A DNA stretch of 64,000 nucleotides from the NCBI RefSeq assembly GCF_014652675.1, contig NZ_BMZG01000005.1, positions 124,001 to 188,000 on the forward strand. Reading direction: 5' to 3'. The stretch comes from Formosimonas limnophila (lineage in GTDB: Bacteria; Pseudomonadota; Gammaproteobacteria; Burkholderiales; Burkholderiaceae). The translations under genes were made by a program, and so were the position numbers. Below the pieces are notes generated by a model. It did not search any database and was not told the origin of the DNA. It worked only from the letters and a program-made list of their open reading frames with translations. Below are positions 26,852-36,808 of the stretch, in pieces; the stretch's first letter is position 1, and the number at the start of each line of letters is the position of its first letter.

Positions 26852-28342
26852 ATGCTACATACCTTATCCATTTCCGAAATGCGCGCTCAGCTTGATGAGA
26901 AAAAAACCTCAGCGGTTGAAGTCGCCCAACACTTCCTGACGCGCATTGAAGCGCAACGCGACTTGAATGCCTTTATTTCCGTAGACAGTGAAGCGACGCT
27001 GGCGCAGGCCAAAATCGCCGATGCAACTATTGCAGCTGGACAGTCTCAATTGTTGACAGGAATTCCCTTGGCACACAAAGACGTGTTTGTCACACGAGAT
27101 TTTGTCACGACGGCTGGTTCAAAAATCTTGGCACAGTACAAAAGTCCATTTGACGCCACAGCCATCGATCGATTATCAAGCGCAGGTGCGGTGTGCATGG
27201 GCAAGACAAACATGGATGAATTCGCCATGGGCTCGTCCAACGAAAACTCATTCTATGGCAAAGTCAAAAACCCATGGGACGTGACGCGCGTACCAGGTGG
27301 TTCGTCAGGTGGTTCCGCGGTGGCAGTGGCGGCGGGCTTGTCACTGGGTGCAACTGGAACAGACACAGGTGGTTCGATTCGCCAACCCGCTTCATTCACG
27401 GGCATCACAGGCATTAAGCCGACGTATGGCCGCGTGTCGCGCTATGGCATGATTGCTTATGCGTCATCGTTGGATCAAGGCGGGCCGTTTGCGCGCTCTG
27501 CAGCGGATTGTGCGCTGTTGCTCACGGCGATGGCGGGTTTTGATGAGAAGGACTCGACGTCTATCGAACGCGCTGATGAGGATTATGCACGCTTACTCAA
27601 CCAACCTTTTTCAAGCAACGCAACCGAATCTCAGCCGCTCAAAGGTTTAAAAATCGGTGTGCCACGCGAGTTTTATGGAGCAGGCTTAGACGAAGAAGTC
27701 AAAGCAGCCACACAAGCGGCGATTGCCCAATACGAAACACTCGGCGCAACGGTGGTTGAAGTCAGCTTACCAAAAACTGAGCTATCTATCCCCACTTACT
27801 ACGTAATTGCACCCGCAGAGGCGTCCAGCAACTTGTCACGCTTTGATGGTGTGCGTTATGGCCATCGCGCCAGAAAATACAGCGACCTCGAAGACATGTA
27901 CCGAAAAACCCGCACAGAGGGCTTTGGCTGGGAAGTGCAACGACGCATCCTCGTCGGGACTTATGTGTTGTCTCACGGTTACTACGACGCTTATTATTTG
28001 CAAGCGCAACGTCTGCGCCGCATGATTGCAGAGGACTATCAAAACGCACTGAGCCAATGCGATGTGATTATGGGACCTGTTGCTCCCACGCCTGCATGGC
28101 GCATAGGCGAAAAATCTGCCGACCCCGTTCAGATGTATTTGGCCGACATTTACACCTTATCACTGAATCTGGCTGGTTTACCGGGCATGAGCATCCCTTG
28201 CGGTTTTTCCGCTTGCGGACTGCCGATTGGATTGCAAATCATCGGTAATTACTTTGATGAAGCGCGTTTGTTGCAAATAGCACACATTTATCAAAACACG
28301 ACTAACTGGCACACAAAACAAGCCACTAACCATAAGGAATAA
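26852..28342 (+). CDS. gatA: Asp-tRNA(Asn)/Glu-tRNA(Gln) amidotransferase subunit A
   Basis: A 496-residue amidase-signature enzyme that hydrolyses glutamine and channels ammonia to GatB. The Ser-cisSer-Lys triad is visible in [11 protein letters not shown] (Lys), [15 protein letters not shown] (cis-Ser) and [13 protein letters not shown] (nucleophile). The C-terminal [14 protein letters not shown] is conserved. It lies in gatCAB order, but a lipoprotein gene sits between it and gatB. Confidence 0.96.
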   Translation: MLHTLSISEMRAQLDEKKTSAVEVAQHFLTRIEAQRDLNAFISVDSEATLAQAKIADATIAAGQSQLLTGIPLAHKDVFVTRDFVTTAGSKILAQYKSPFDATAIDRLSSAGAVCMGKTNMDEFAMGSSNENSFYGKVKNPWDVTRVPGGSSGGSAVAVAAGLSLGATGTDTGGSIRQPASFTGITGIKPTYGRVSRYGMIAYASSLDQGGPFARSAADCALLLTAMAGFDEKDSTSIERADEDYARLLNQPFSSNATESQPLKGLKIGVPREFYGAGLDEEVKAATQAAIAQYETLGATVVEVSLPKTELSIPTYYVIAPAEASSNLSRFDGVRYGHRARKYSDLEDMYRKTRTEGFGWEVQRRILVGTYVLSHGYYDAYYLQAQRLRRMIAEDYQNALSQCDVIMGPVAPTPAWRIGEKSADPVQMYLADIYTLSLNLAGLPGMSIPCGFSACGLPIGLQIIGNYFDEARLLQIAHIYQNTTNWHTKQATNHKE

Positions 28343-28348
28343 ATCAAC

Positions 28349-28837
28349 ATGAAAAAAATACTGCCATTAATACTGGTGCTTTTGTTATCCGCCTGTCAAA
28401 ACACCGAAATAATCAATTCAGACAATAGGGCAAAGCCGAAAAAGCCACCTAAAAGCAGCGAGCCTGTCACGATTGAAGGACGTTGTGCACAGCGTACAAT
28501 CGATGGCTATCGAGACGATATCAAAATTTCCGTCAAAGACAATGTGGTTAACTCTCTTGACTGGAAAATCGTACCAAAATCGGGCGCATGTCGCTTTGAG
28601 CTAAAAAACTTTACACAAGTGGCCACCAGCCCCACAGCCAAGTTAGAGCATAAAAAAGACAAAAAATGCAATATCTATGTTTGGCAAGACGATCGCCACA
28701 TTACTGTCGCCACATATAATTGCAAAAAACTCTGCAAACAGAATGATCGCCTTTTACCTGTTTTACTTGAGCATGACACAGGAGCATGTAAACCAGCAGG
28801 CAATGATAATCCTCAAAACACCGCAAAAAAAGGTTAA
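28349..28837 (+). CDS. small Cys-rich lipoprotein of unknown function, inserted in gatCAB
   Basis: A 162-residue protein with a clear lipoprotein signal [18 protein letters not shown] (lipobox LSAC). A Lys/Pro-rich tether follows, then a folded region of about 100 residues containing several Cys ([37 protein letters not shown]). These could form two or three periplasmic disulfides. The tail is polar. No family recognised. It starts 6 bases after the gatA stop and ends 8 bases before gatB, so it is translated within the amidotransferase operon. It is somewhat richer in A than its neighbours, which suggests late acquisition. Confidence 0.75.
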   Translation: MKKILPLILVLLLSACQNTEIINSDNRAKPKKPPKSSEPVTIEGRCAQRTIDGYRDDIKISVKDNVVNSLDWKIVPKSGACRFELKNFTQVATSPTAKLEHKKDKKCNIYVWQDDRHITVATYNCKKLCKQNDRLLPVLLEHDTGACKPAGNDNPQNTAKKG

Positions 28838-28845
28838 TAATAACC

Positions 28846-30309
28846 ATGAGCTGGGAAGTCATTATCGGGTTAGAAACCCACGCACAACTGTCTACACAGT
28901 CTAAAATTTTTTCAGGCTCGTCCACTACCTATGGTGCCGAAGCCAATACACAAGCCGCGGCCATTGATTTGGCTCTTCCTGGTGTATTGCCTGTGCTCAA
29001 TCGTACGGCGGTCGAAAAAGCCATTGCCTTTGGTTTAGCGATCGGCGCAGACGTTGCACCAGTCAGTGTATTTGACCGAAAAAACTACTTTTACCCTGAT
29101 TTACCAAAAGGCTATCAAATCAGTCAACTGCACCTGCCCGTGGTTTCAGGCGGCACGCTGAGCATTATGGTGGATGACAAAACGCCCTATCGAAAAACCG
29201 TGCAGCTCACCCGCGCGCACCTCGAAGAAGATGCGGGCAAATCGAACCATGAATTATTCGACAACGAAAGTGGCATTGACCTGAACCGCGCAGGAACGCC
29301 ATTATTAGAAATCGTCACCGAACCCGTGATGTACAGCGCGAAAGAAGCGGTGGCGTACGCCAAAGCACTGCACGCACTCGTCGTCTGGCTCGGTGTGTGC
29401 GATGGCAATATGCAAGAAGGCTCGTTCCGCTGCGATGCCAACGTCTCTGTACGACGCGTTGGCGAAACCAAACTGGGTACGCGACGCGAGATCAAGAATT
29501 TAAACTCATTTAAATTCCTCGAAGACGCGATTAACTACGAAATCTCTGAGCAAATCCGCATCCTCGAAGACGGCGGCAGCATTGTCCAAGCCACTGTGCT
29601 ATTTGACCCAAACAGCGGCCAAACCCGCGTGATGCGTACGAAAGAAGACGCGCACGACTACCGCTATTTCCCTGATCCTGACTTGCTGCCACTCGTCATC
29701 AGTGACGAATGGCGCGAGCGCGTCCGCGCCGCAATGCCAGAGTTGCCCGCTGCATTGCAACAGCGACTGGTCAGTCAATATGGCTTATCAGAATACGATG
29801 CAGAACAAATGACACAGAGCAAAGCACACGCCGAGTATTTTGAATCCGCCGTTGCCGCCATGAGCCAGCCTGACGCCAAACTCGTGGCCAACTGGATGAT
29901 GGGCGACTTAGCCGCAGCCCTCAACCGCGATGAGTTTGAGCTGACGCATTCACCTGTGAGTGCGAGCCGTTTGGCACAGCTCATCGCCCGCGTGCAAGAC
30001 AGCACACTGTCTAATAAATTAGCCAAAGAAGTCTTTGCAGCGATTTGGATGGGCGAGCAAGCCGATGCCAACGATGGACAAGTCGATGCCATCATTGAAG
30101 CGCGCGGTTTAAAGCAAGTATCCGACAGCGGCGCGATTGAAGCCATCGTTCTCGAAGTCATGATGGCTAATGCCACCATCGTCGACGAATACCGTGCAGG
30201 CAAAGAAAAAAGCTTCGGCTTCCTCGTCGGTCAAATCATGAAAGCCTCAAAGGGCAAAGCCAACCCAGCCCAAGTAAACGAAATCCTGCTCTCCAAGCTC
30301 AAAGGTTAA
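28846..30309 (+). CDS. gatB: Asp-tRNA(Asn)/Glu-tRNA(Gln) amidotransferase subunit B
   Basis: A 487-residue GatB, the subunit that binds the misacylated tRNA and activates the acyl group. The N-terminal catalytic cradle has [20 protein letters not shown], the [16 protein letters not shown] segment and [26 protein letters not shown] and [18 protein letters not shown] follow. The C-terminal helical and YqeY-like domains end [17 protein letters not shown]. Full family length. Confidence 0.96.
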   Translation: MSWEVIIGLETHAQLSTQSKIFSGSSTTYGAEANTQAAAIDLALPGVLPVLNRTAVEKAIAFGLAIGADVAPVSVFDRKNYFYPDLPKGYQISQLHLPVVSGGTLSIMVDDKTPYRKTVQLTRAHLEEDAGKSNHELFDNESGIDLNRAGTPLLEIVTEPVMYSAKEAVAYAKALHALVVWLGVCDGNMQEGSFRCDANVSVRRVGETKLGTRREIKNLNSFKFLEDAINYEISEQIRILEDGGSIVQATVLFDPNSGQTRVMRTKEDAHDYRYFPDPDLLPLVISDEWRERVRAAMPELPAALQQRLVSQYGLSEYDAEQMTQSKAHAEYFESAVAAMSQPDAKLVANWMMGDLAAALNRDEFELTHSPVSASRLAQLIARVQDSTLSNKLAKEVFAAIWMGEQADANDGQVDAIIEARGLKQVSDSGAIEAIVLEVMMANATIVDEYRAGKEKSFGFLVGQIMKASKGKANPAQVNEILLSKLKG

Positions 30310-30337
30310 GTGTAGTAACATTTTCAGGAGTGCGGCC

Positions 30338-30767
30338 ATGAGTACAGCAGATGAGCGTGGCGCTTGTGATTTTGAAAGAACGCACCAACTGGGCGGGCTG
30401 GCAGTCTATTTGTTTGGGGTTGACTGGCGCATCGAGGACGTTTTTTTAACCACGGGGACTGTGGTGTTTGGGCTTGCGTTACTGCCCTTTGAAGCGGGCA
30501 GCGTATTGGCCATCGGCGGGTGATGTGTTGCAGGCGTCGGTGATACTGCTGTTGCTCGGTGGCTTCGCTTATGTGTCTTATTTGGCGTATCAATTTGATA
30601 TGACACACTTATCGACGCATCAAGCCGTGCTAATTCTGTCATGCGAGCTGGTCATTGCGGCCGTGTCAAGCTGGCTATTGGCGGGGGAGGTGATGAGTGC
30701 GCGTGCTTGGGCTGGTGGCTCCTCATCATCTGCGCTGGGTTGGTTTCTAACTTTTTTCAAGACTGAG
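30338..30767 (+). pseudogene. EamA/DMT-family transporter remnant
   Basis: Two phases join into the C-terminal half of a drug/metabolite transporter. Phase one reads LGGLAVYLFGVDWRIEDVF and TGTVVFGLALLPFEAGSVLA. Phase two reads GDVLQASVILLLLGGFAYV, SYLAYQFDM, then VLILSCELVIAAVSSWLLAG and EVMSARAWAGG. A third phase gives LLIICAGLVSNF. The phase changes lie near 30510 and 30720. The N-terminal five helices are missing. Not functional. It begins 28 bases after gatB. Confidence 0.65.
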
Positions 30768-30779
30768 CGATGCCGATAT

Positions 30780-31535
30780 TTAATCAATAAGCTTGCCAAA
30801 TAAAAATGGTAGTGGTGTTTTTTTTACGTTTACTATGTATGAGTTTTCTTGACGTTCAATCAAGACTATAGAATCATCTCTAACTACTATATTTTTGCTT
30901 GGCTCAGAAATTGCTTGAGCGGCATCTGTTATCCCTAATGCGGACGCTAGGAACGTGCCACTAAATAAAGCTACATTCAACATCATTGCTAATCTCTTTT
31001 TTCCGCAATAAATTATGATAAAAATATCACAAAAGTAAGGCAAAGAAAATGCAAAACCTATGATGATGAAATTCCACTCTGTCGAATAGCCATTTTGAAA
31101 TAGAATAATTGTGGTAATCCAAATGCCAAAATTTAATAAAAAAAATACTCTTGCAAGCGGAATATAATTTAACAAAAATGAATCTCCACCTGCCGAACCT
31201 TTTGCTCGATTACCTTGAGGTTTTCGATTAATTTCGTCAAACCGTTCAGTAATGGATTTATTTAAATATACTTCCTTTGAAAAAAACACCTTCAGACTTG
31301 ATAAAAGCATGGCAATCCAAGCAGTAAATAGCGCAATAATTGCCATTATTGTTGGGAAGATAAGCCCATGAAAAAAGCCTGAATAAATAAATTGCTTCCA
31401 ACCAAGCAAATAAACCCCATCCGCCCCAAGCGTAATAAAAAAGGATAGCTCATATACAATTCCAAAAATATATAGCGCCATGATGGTATATAAGCCCAAC
31501 AGAGTCATTTGTAATTTATTTACTTTATTTTCCAT
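30780..31535 (-). CDS. orphan membrane protein, AT-rich
   Basis: A 251-residue integral membrane protein with five or six hydrophobic segments: about 10-35, 52-80, 124-147, 153-178 and 182-203. A charged cytoplasmic loop (about 85-118) contains NRKPQGNRAKGSAGGDS, and the soluble C-terminal tail is about 205-251 (SIVLIERQENSYIVNVKKTP). I recognise no family. Codons are strongly A/T-ending, unlike the flanking genes, so it probably came by transfer. It sits among debris (broken EamA gene, REP-like hairpin), consistent with an insertion hotspot. The stop overlaps the 3' end of the EamA relic region. Confidence 0.6.
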   Translation of the reverse strand: MENKVNKLQMTLLGLYTIMALYIFGIVYELSFFITLGADGVYLLGWKQFIYSGFFHGLIFPTIMAIIALFTAWIAMLLSSLKVFFSKEVYLNKSITERFDEINRKPQGNRAKGSAGGDSFLLNYIPLARVFFLLNFGIWITTIILFQNGYSTEWNFIIIGFAFSLPYFCDIFIIIYCGKKRLAMMLNVALFSGTFLASALGITDAAQAISEPSKNIVVRDDSIVLIERQENSYIVNVKKTPLPFLFGKLID

Positions 31536-32250
31536 GCTTTTCAGTTTTTCCTATTGAGTGATTTGAACACCACCTACCCTGATCTCTGTATCCTAAAGTA
31601 GACAAAAAATCAAAAATCAAAGGGGTCAGACTCTATTGATTCTGACTGTCTTCAAAAACAAATTGTAAGCCCATATATAAAAACTCGCAGAAACTTAAAA
31701 ACAATCTTTCTACTCTTTACGGATACGGTAGGGCAGAGTCTTGCTTATAAATTGTGCAAGGCCTCACTGTCAACAAAAGCGGTGAAAACTATTCAATTAA
31801 GCACTGCTACTTGCCCACATCGACCCACTCAAGTTCCACGTTGCTCGTAAAACTCGCACAGATAAATCATGATTAATCTGCTTGGCCGCCCACGCAGTGG
31901 CGTCGATGGCGTTTTTGATACCTTGCACCGTGATGGGCTGCTGCGGGGATGGTGTCGGCTTGTCCATACGGCAGGCTGAGGGTGGGGGTGGCAGTCATGC
32001 GCTGCAGGGCTTGGCGCGTTGGGCTGTGGCTTCTGATGCGTAGGTGTGGGGCAGCTGTAGACATTTTCTTTTCTGCGCACTGCGGCTTTTATGGCCATTA
32101 TATTGAAGGAAAAGCCATCATTCTTCAAAGACATACAATTTCTACTCATCAGCCCACTGTGGTTGTTACACCAGACTTATCGACAAAAGGGCTGGCAAAT
32201 TTAATGGCTAATTGCCACAGAATCAAAACCATGACAAGTCACTTCCAATA
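31536..32250. other. intergenic debris
   Basis: Holds a REP-like hairpin at 31625-31646 and a minus-strand 56-codon frame (31797-31967) reading MDKPTPSPQQPITVQGIKNA and IDATAWAAKQINHDLSV. An adjoining frame upstream (to about 32064) contains TATPTLSLPYGQADTIP. These look like pieces of one decayed gene, unrecognised. Nothing else coding is supported. Confidence 0.4.
31621..31646. repeat. REP-like hairpin
   Basis: GGGGTCAGACTCTATTGATT followed by CTGAC. The arms GTCAGA and TCTGAC are perfect around a 10-base loop. The GGGGTCAGACT- motif recurs in many proteobacterial genomes near REP-associated transposases; here only one copy is seen. Confidence 0.4.
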
Positions 32251-32282
32251 AAAAACCGCAACCTGTAAAGGTTGCGGTTTTT
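32251..32282 (-). terminator. terminator of rne
   Basis: AAAAACCGCAACC and GGTTGCGGTTTTT form a perfect 13-bp stem with a 6-base loop, 17 bases after the rne stop codon on the minus strand. Confidence 0.85.
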
Positions 32283-32298
32283 ATCACATGCACCACTA

Positions 32299-35142
32299 TT
32301 AGTTACGAGTTTCAATCAACTGCAACGGCTCATCAGCAATCATTGCGCGCGGTTTGCGCTCTCTCGGTGGGTGATTGCGCGCAGGCGGGGTAACGCTGAC
32401 AGGGGTGACCGCTGTACTGTCCGTTTGCACAAGCTCCAAACCTGCTTGCGTCAATAACGCATCGAACGACACGACAGGCGCAGCCGATGGTACGACTTCC
32501 GATACCGAATCAACAACCCCTTGCACAGGCAAAGTGGCTGCAGGTTCAACAGGTGTCGGTGTCTGAATCACTTCAACCACCGATGTGGCAACAACAGCCT
32601 CAGAAACAGCCTCATCCTGAATCAACGCCGCAAAAGTCTCGGCTGTATCAACAGGCAACTCAGACACAGGGGCAATATAAACACTGGAAGTCACGGGTGC
32701 AGCAACCTCAATGGTGATGGGGGTATGATCCACCGTCAAGTCATCATCACGCATGAGCTGCGACACCGTACTGGCAGCGGCACTCATTTCTGGATTGGTT
32801 GTACCTACCGCTTCACGCTGTTCACGACGCTCACGACGTTCACGGCGATCGCGACCACCACGCGAGCGACGCTCGCGACGCTCACGCGCAGGTTCACTTT
32901 CGTTTGCTTGCTCGGTAGGATCGGCGTTTTCATTGATGGCCGGTGCGCTGACCACCACAGGTGTTGGTATTGGTGTTGATGCTGTATTCACAGCCACAGA
33001 CTCAACCACAGTATCTGCAACGACAGCCGCCGTCGCAACACTTGTTAATTCAGTGTTATCACCCGTTTCCTTGCGCTCATTGCGGTTGCGATTGCCTCGT
33101 TCACGGCGATTATTGTTACTTTCGCTGCGCTCAGTCCGTGGCTGCTCCGATTTGGTTTCGCTGGTGACATCGGCACTGACCACTTCTCTGCGCTCTGTTT
33201 TGTCATTGCGATTGCGGTTGTTTCGTTCACGACGGTTGTTACCCTCAGCGCGTTCTGTACGTGTTTCATTTAGGGCTTGAGCCGCTGGTGCGTCCTCGTC
33301 TTTTCGCTCCACTTTATCATTGCGATTGCGACGACGCTCGTTCGGACGGTTGCCTCCACGGGTTTCTGAACGCGAACGGTTGTTGTGTGCATTGCGACCA
33401 TTGCTGTTACGGGCAGGTTTTTTGGGCTTTTCAACAACGACAACAGGCTCTGACTCACCAACAAACCATGCTTTGAGGCGCGCAAAAAAGCCTTTTTTCA
33501 CAACTGGTGCGACAACCGCCTGTTTCTCAATCGGCATTGGTGCAGGTGTGTCAGGAACAATGCCCTTGACCACAGGTTCTTGACGATTAGCGATTTCTTT
33601 TTTAGCGTACTCCACATCATCTGATGGTTTTTCAACTTGCTCATAGCTGGCTTGCTCTGAGTCCAAACGCTCGTCATCTTGGCGCAAGCGATCAATTTTA
33701 TAGTGCGGTGTTTCGATGTGACGGTTTGGAATCAAGACAATTTTGGTTTTTGTGCGGTGCTCAAGATGATGAACCTCTGCACGCTTTTCATTGAGTAAGT
33801 ACGAAGACACCTCAACAGGCACTTGCACGCGCAGCTCAGCTGTTTGCTCTTTCATCGCCTCTTCTTGCACAATGCGCAAAATATGCAATGCAGAGGACTC
33901 GATGTCACGAATCACGCCTGTGCCATTACAACGTGGGCAAGTCGTGTGTGAGCCTTCAGACAGCGACGGACGTAGACGTTGACGTGACAATTCCATCAAA
34001 CCAAAACGCGAAATTTTACCCATTTGCACGCGAGCACGGTCATAGTGCAGCGCATCTTTGAGGCGAGATTCAACTTCTTTTTGGTTTTTCGATGACTCCA
34101 TATCAATGAAGTCAATGACCACCAAGCCTCCCAAGTCACGCAAACGCAATTGGCGAGCGACCTCTTCGGCGGCTTCGCAATTGGTACGAAAAGCGGTGTC
34201 TTCAATATCAGAACCGCGTGTTGAGCGCGCACTGTTGACGTCCACAGACACGAGGGCTTCGGTGTGATCAATCACAATCGCGCCACCCGAAGGCAAAGGT
34301 ACAGTACGCGAATACGCCGTTTCAATCTGGTGCTCGATTTGGAAACGTGAGTACAGCGGAATATCGTCCGTGTAATGCTTGATGCGGTTGGCCATGTGCG
34401 GCATGACGTGCGTCATGAAACCACGTGCGTTTTCAGCCACTGTCGCGTTGTCGACCAAAATTTCACCGATGTCTGGCGAGAAGTAGTCGCGAATCGCGCG
34501 GATTTCGAGGTTGGATTCTTCGATGATGAGCTGTGGTGCTGGGTTGACTTTATTGGCTTCGTCAATCGCCGTCCACAAACGCAACAAATAATCCATATCG
34601 TGCTGCAGTTCTTCAACAGAACGGCCAATACCCGCCGTGCGCGCAATGATGCTCATACCTTGCGGAATATTGAGCTCAGACATGGCTTCACGCAACTCTT
34701 GACGCTCTTCGCCTTCGATGCGGCGAGATACGCCACCACCGCGCGGGTTATTTGGCATGAGTACCAAATAACGACCTGCGAGCGACACAAAGGTCGTGAG
34801 TGCGGCGCCTTTGTTGCCGCGCTCTTCTTTTTCGACCTGAATCAGCAGTTCTTGACCTTCGGTGATGGCGTCTTTAATACTCGCACCACGTGGATCGACG
34901 CCTGCTTTGAAAAAGCTGCGTTCGATTTCTTTGAATGGTAAAAAGCCATGACGCTCCTCACCGTAATTGACAAAACACGCTTCAAGCGATGGCTCGATGC
35001 GGGTGACAACACCTTTATAAATATTGCCTTTGCGTTGTTCGCGACCTGAGGTCTCGATGTCGATATCAATGAGCTTTTGCCCATCAACGATCGCCACGCG
35101 CAACTCTTCTGCGTGCGTGGCGTTAATTAACATACGTTTCAT
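32299..35142 (-). CDS. rne: ribonuclease E
   Basis: The endonuclease that sets mRNA decay and processes rRNA and tRNA. 947 residues. The catalytic half (about 1-510) has the S1 domain (GNIYKGVVTRIEPSLEACFVNYG-like), the catalytic aspartates in IDHTEALVSVDVNSARS and VVIDFIDMES, and the zinc-link CPRCNGTG. The C-terminal half (about 520-947) is low-complexity. Its Arg/Asn-rich part (about 585-770) holds three variants of a RTERxExNNRRERxNRNRN unit, a likely RNA-binding region. An acidic, Val/Thr/Pro-rich tail follows. The start KRMLINATHAEELRVA is standard. A hairpin-rich leader lies just upstream. Confidence 0.95.
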   Translation of the reverse strand: MKRMLINATHAEELRVAIVDGQKLIDIDIETSGREQRKGNIYKGVVTRIEPSLEACFVNYGEERHGFLPFKEIERSFFKAGVDPRGASIKDAITEGQELLIQVEKEERGNKGAALTTFVSLAGRYLVLMPNNPRGGGVSRRIEGEERQELREAMSELNIPQGMSIIARTAGIGRSVEELQHDMDYLLRLWTAIDEANKVNPAPQLIIEESNLEIRAIRDYFSPDIGEILVDNATVAENARGFMTHVMPHMANRIKHYTDDIPLYSRFQIEHQIETAYSRTVPLPSGGAIVIDHTEALVSVDVNSARSTRGSDIEDTAFRTNCEAAEEVARQLRLRDLGGLVVIDFIDMESSKNQKEVESRLKDALHYDRARVQMGKISRFGLMELSRQRLRPSLSEGSHTTCPRCNGTGVIRDIESSALHILRIVQEEAMKEQTAELRVQVPVEVSSYLLNEKRAEVHHLEHRTKTKIVLIPNRHIETPHYKIDRLRQDDERLDSEQASYEQVEKPSDDVEYAKKEIANRQEPVVKGIVPDTPAPMPIEKQAVVAPVVKKGFFARLKAWFVGESEPVVVVEKPKKPARNSNGRNAHNNRSRSETRGGNRPNERRRNRNDKVERKDEDAPAAQALNETRTERAEGNNRRERNNRNRNDKTERREVVSADVTSETKSEQPRTERSESNNNRRERGNRNRNERKETGDNTELTSVATAAVVADTVVESVAVNTASTPIPTPVVVSAPAINENADPTEQANESEPARERRERRSRGGRDRRERRERREQREAVGTTNPEMSAAASTVSQLMRDDDLTVDHTPITIEVAAPVTSSVYIAPVSELPVDTAETFAALIQDEAVSEAVVATSVVEVIQTPTPVEPAATLPVQGVVDSVSEVVPSAAPVVSFDALLTQAGLELVQTDSTAVTPVSVTPPARNHPPRERKPRAMIADEPLQLIETRN

Positions 35143-35157
35143 GATGTATTTCCCTCA

Positions 35158-35265
35158 ATGGATTGAAATGGTCAATCCATGATTAATCGGTAGCTGTGGC
35201 AGCTACCCGCCATGCCCTGAACGCAACGCGTGAGGAAAAAAGAAGATGACGTTTTCGCAAAACGT
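35158..35265 (-). promoter_or_regulatory. rne 5' leader with three perfect hairpins
   Basis: Upstream of the rne ATG the leader can form ATGGATTGA/TCAATCCAT (35158-35180, 9 bp), GGTAGCTG-TGG-CAGCTACC (35189-35207, 8 bp) and ACGTTTT-CGC-AAAACGT (35249-35265, 7 bp). The first begins 15 bases from the start codon. In E. coli the rne leader folds into hairpins that RNase E itself recognises for feedback control; a similar role is inferred here. Confidence 0.5.
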
Positions 35266-35808
35266 TAAAAAATGACAGCAAATCAATTGAACACAATTAG
35301 GTTCGGCGCGTGTGTACACGGGCATAATGCGGCCTCGCGTGTATCACGACACAACCGACCACATCACTCAAAAACCGCTTTGGTTTGACATCAGGTGTTT
35401 TGTTCTCAATTATCACCTGTTGCGCATCATGGAGAGTTTGAATCGAGCTTTTGTCTTGGCTCGGCTCACACTCGGCGCGGACTCACACCGCGCTGGCCAG
35501 ATGCTGCGAGATTCGCTGGGCATCTAACCCTAATTCTTCAAAACTTCCTATCAACCATCACGTCCACAACCACCTCCCCACAGCACCGTTCGCGCATGCG
35601 AGCCAAGTGTTTGCTTGGACACCCGTTTTTTGTCATTTGACCCCACGACTTGAGCGTCAAAATCAACAGGGAAAATCGGTTAAACCTGTACAATGCTGCT
35701 TTATTCGCCACCTTCATAAATACCGCACGAATCGCCCACTGGCGTTAGACTCTTACATAAAAGCCGCTTTTGCGGTTTTGGTGACCACAGCCCTGAAATT
35801 ATAACAAA
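35266..35808. other. intergenic region between rne and rluC
   Basis: A divergent intergenic stretch of over 500 bases. It must hold the rne promoter (minus) and the rluC promoter (plus), but I find no clear -35/-10 pairs. It includes a GTGTGTACAC palindrome near 35310. Short open frames here have no ribosome site or recognisable product. Confidence 0.4.
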
Positions 35809-36795
35809 ATGAATGACTTACGCAAGACATTTCAACAAAATCATGCCAATAAGGCACAAAACGCACCAGAAGTAAGCGTTCGCTCACACATTGTCACGGA
35901 CGACGAGGCAGGTCAGCGCATTGATAACTTTCTGTTGCGTGTGTGCAAGGGCGTGCCCAAAACATGGGTTTACCGCGTCATCCGCAAAGGTGAGGTTCGT
36001 GTGAACAAAGGTCGCATTGACGCGGATTACAAGCTTCAAGCAGGCGATACCATCCGCATTCCGCCCGTACGCATCGCCGAAAAACCAAGCAACTCCGTAC
36101 CCAACAGCCGTGCCATGCCACTGCCCATCGTCTATGAGGATGAGCATTTACTGATCATTGACAAACCGGCAGGTTTGGCTGTCCATGGCGGCTCAGGTGT
36201 CTCTTTTGGTGTGATTGAACAATTGCGCGCGGCCTATCCCCATCAAAAATTCCTCGAACTCGTTCATCGCCTTGACCGCGAAACCTCAGGTTTGCTCATT
36301 TTGGCCAAAAAACGCAGCGCCTTGGTCAATCTCCACGAACAAATCCGACTCGGACAAATGGACAAACGCTACTACGCCATTCTCATCGGCGAGTTGACCG
36401 CCAAAGAGACCCACGTCAAAGCACCACTCTATAAATACGTCACAACCACTGGTGAGCGACGCGTCCAAATCGACGAGAACGGTCAATCCGCTCACAGTCG
36501 ATTCACCATAGACAAACCGCTCAATGGGTACACTGCCGTGCGCGTCAAAATTTACACCGGACGCACCCACCAAATCCGTGTGCACAGCCTGCATCTGCAT
36601 CACCCCATCGTCGGCGATGAAAAATATGGCGATTTCAATCTCAACAAGCAACTGGCTCGTGCCAAGCACGGCCGCATGTTTTTGCATGCCCATGAGCTAA
36701 AAATCAAACACCCCGCCACAGGCGAGGTGTTGAGTGTGACGAGTGATTTACCCGTCGAATTTGTGCGATTTATGCAAGCGCACGCCGCTCATTAG
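35809..36795 (+). CDS. rluC: 23S rRNA pseudouridine synthase RluC
   Basis: Converts U955, U2504 and U2580 of 23S rRNA to pseudouridine. 328 residues. An N-terminal S4 RNA-binding domain (about 30-85; GQRIDNFLLRVCKGVPKTW, VYRVIRKGEVRVNKGRI) precedes the RluA-type catalytic domain. That domain has the catalytic Asp in LVHRLDRETSGLLILAKK and YTGRTHQIRVHSLHLHHPI. Divergent from rne, an arrangement seen in E. coli and many other proteobacteria. Specificity for the RluC sites is inferred from this context and the S4 domain. Confidence 0.9.
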   Translation: MNDLRKTFQQNHANKAQNAPEVSVRSHIVTDDEAGQRIDNFLLRVCKGVPKTWVYRVIRKGEVRVNKGRIDADYKLQAGDTIRIPPVRIAEKPSNSVPNSRAMPLPIVYEDEHLLIIDKPAGLAVHGGSGVSFGVIEQLRAAYPHQKFLELVHRLDRETSGLLILAKKRSALVNLHEQIRLGQMDKRYYAILIGELTAKETHVKAPLYKYVTTTGERRVQIDENGQSAHSRFTIDKPLNGYTAVRVKIYTGRTHQIRVHSLHLHHPIVGDEKYGDFNLNKQLARAKHGRMFLHAHELKIKHPATGEVLSVTSDLPVEFVRFMQAHAAH

Positions 36796-36808
36796 CAGCG
36801 CAGTCAGC

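Noticed and set aside
32753-33485. Possible CRISPR or tandem DNA repeat
   Set aside because: The repetition comes from the Arg-rich coding repeats of RNase E; units are irregular and have no unique spacers.
34375-34941. 188-codon plus-strand frame
   Set aside because: Antisense to the catalytic half of RNase E; protein composition is not natural.
35312-35804. Short plus-strand frames upstream of rluC
   Set aside because: Overlapping frames without ribosome sites or conserved features in a divergent promoter region.
36286-36693. 135-codon minus-strand frame
   Set aside because: Antisense to rluC, which shows all catalytic motifs.
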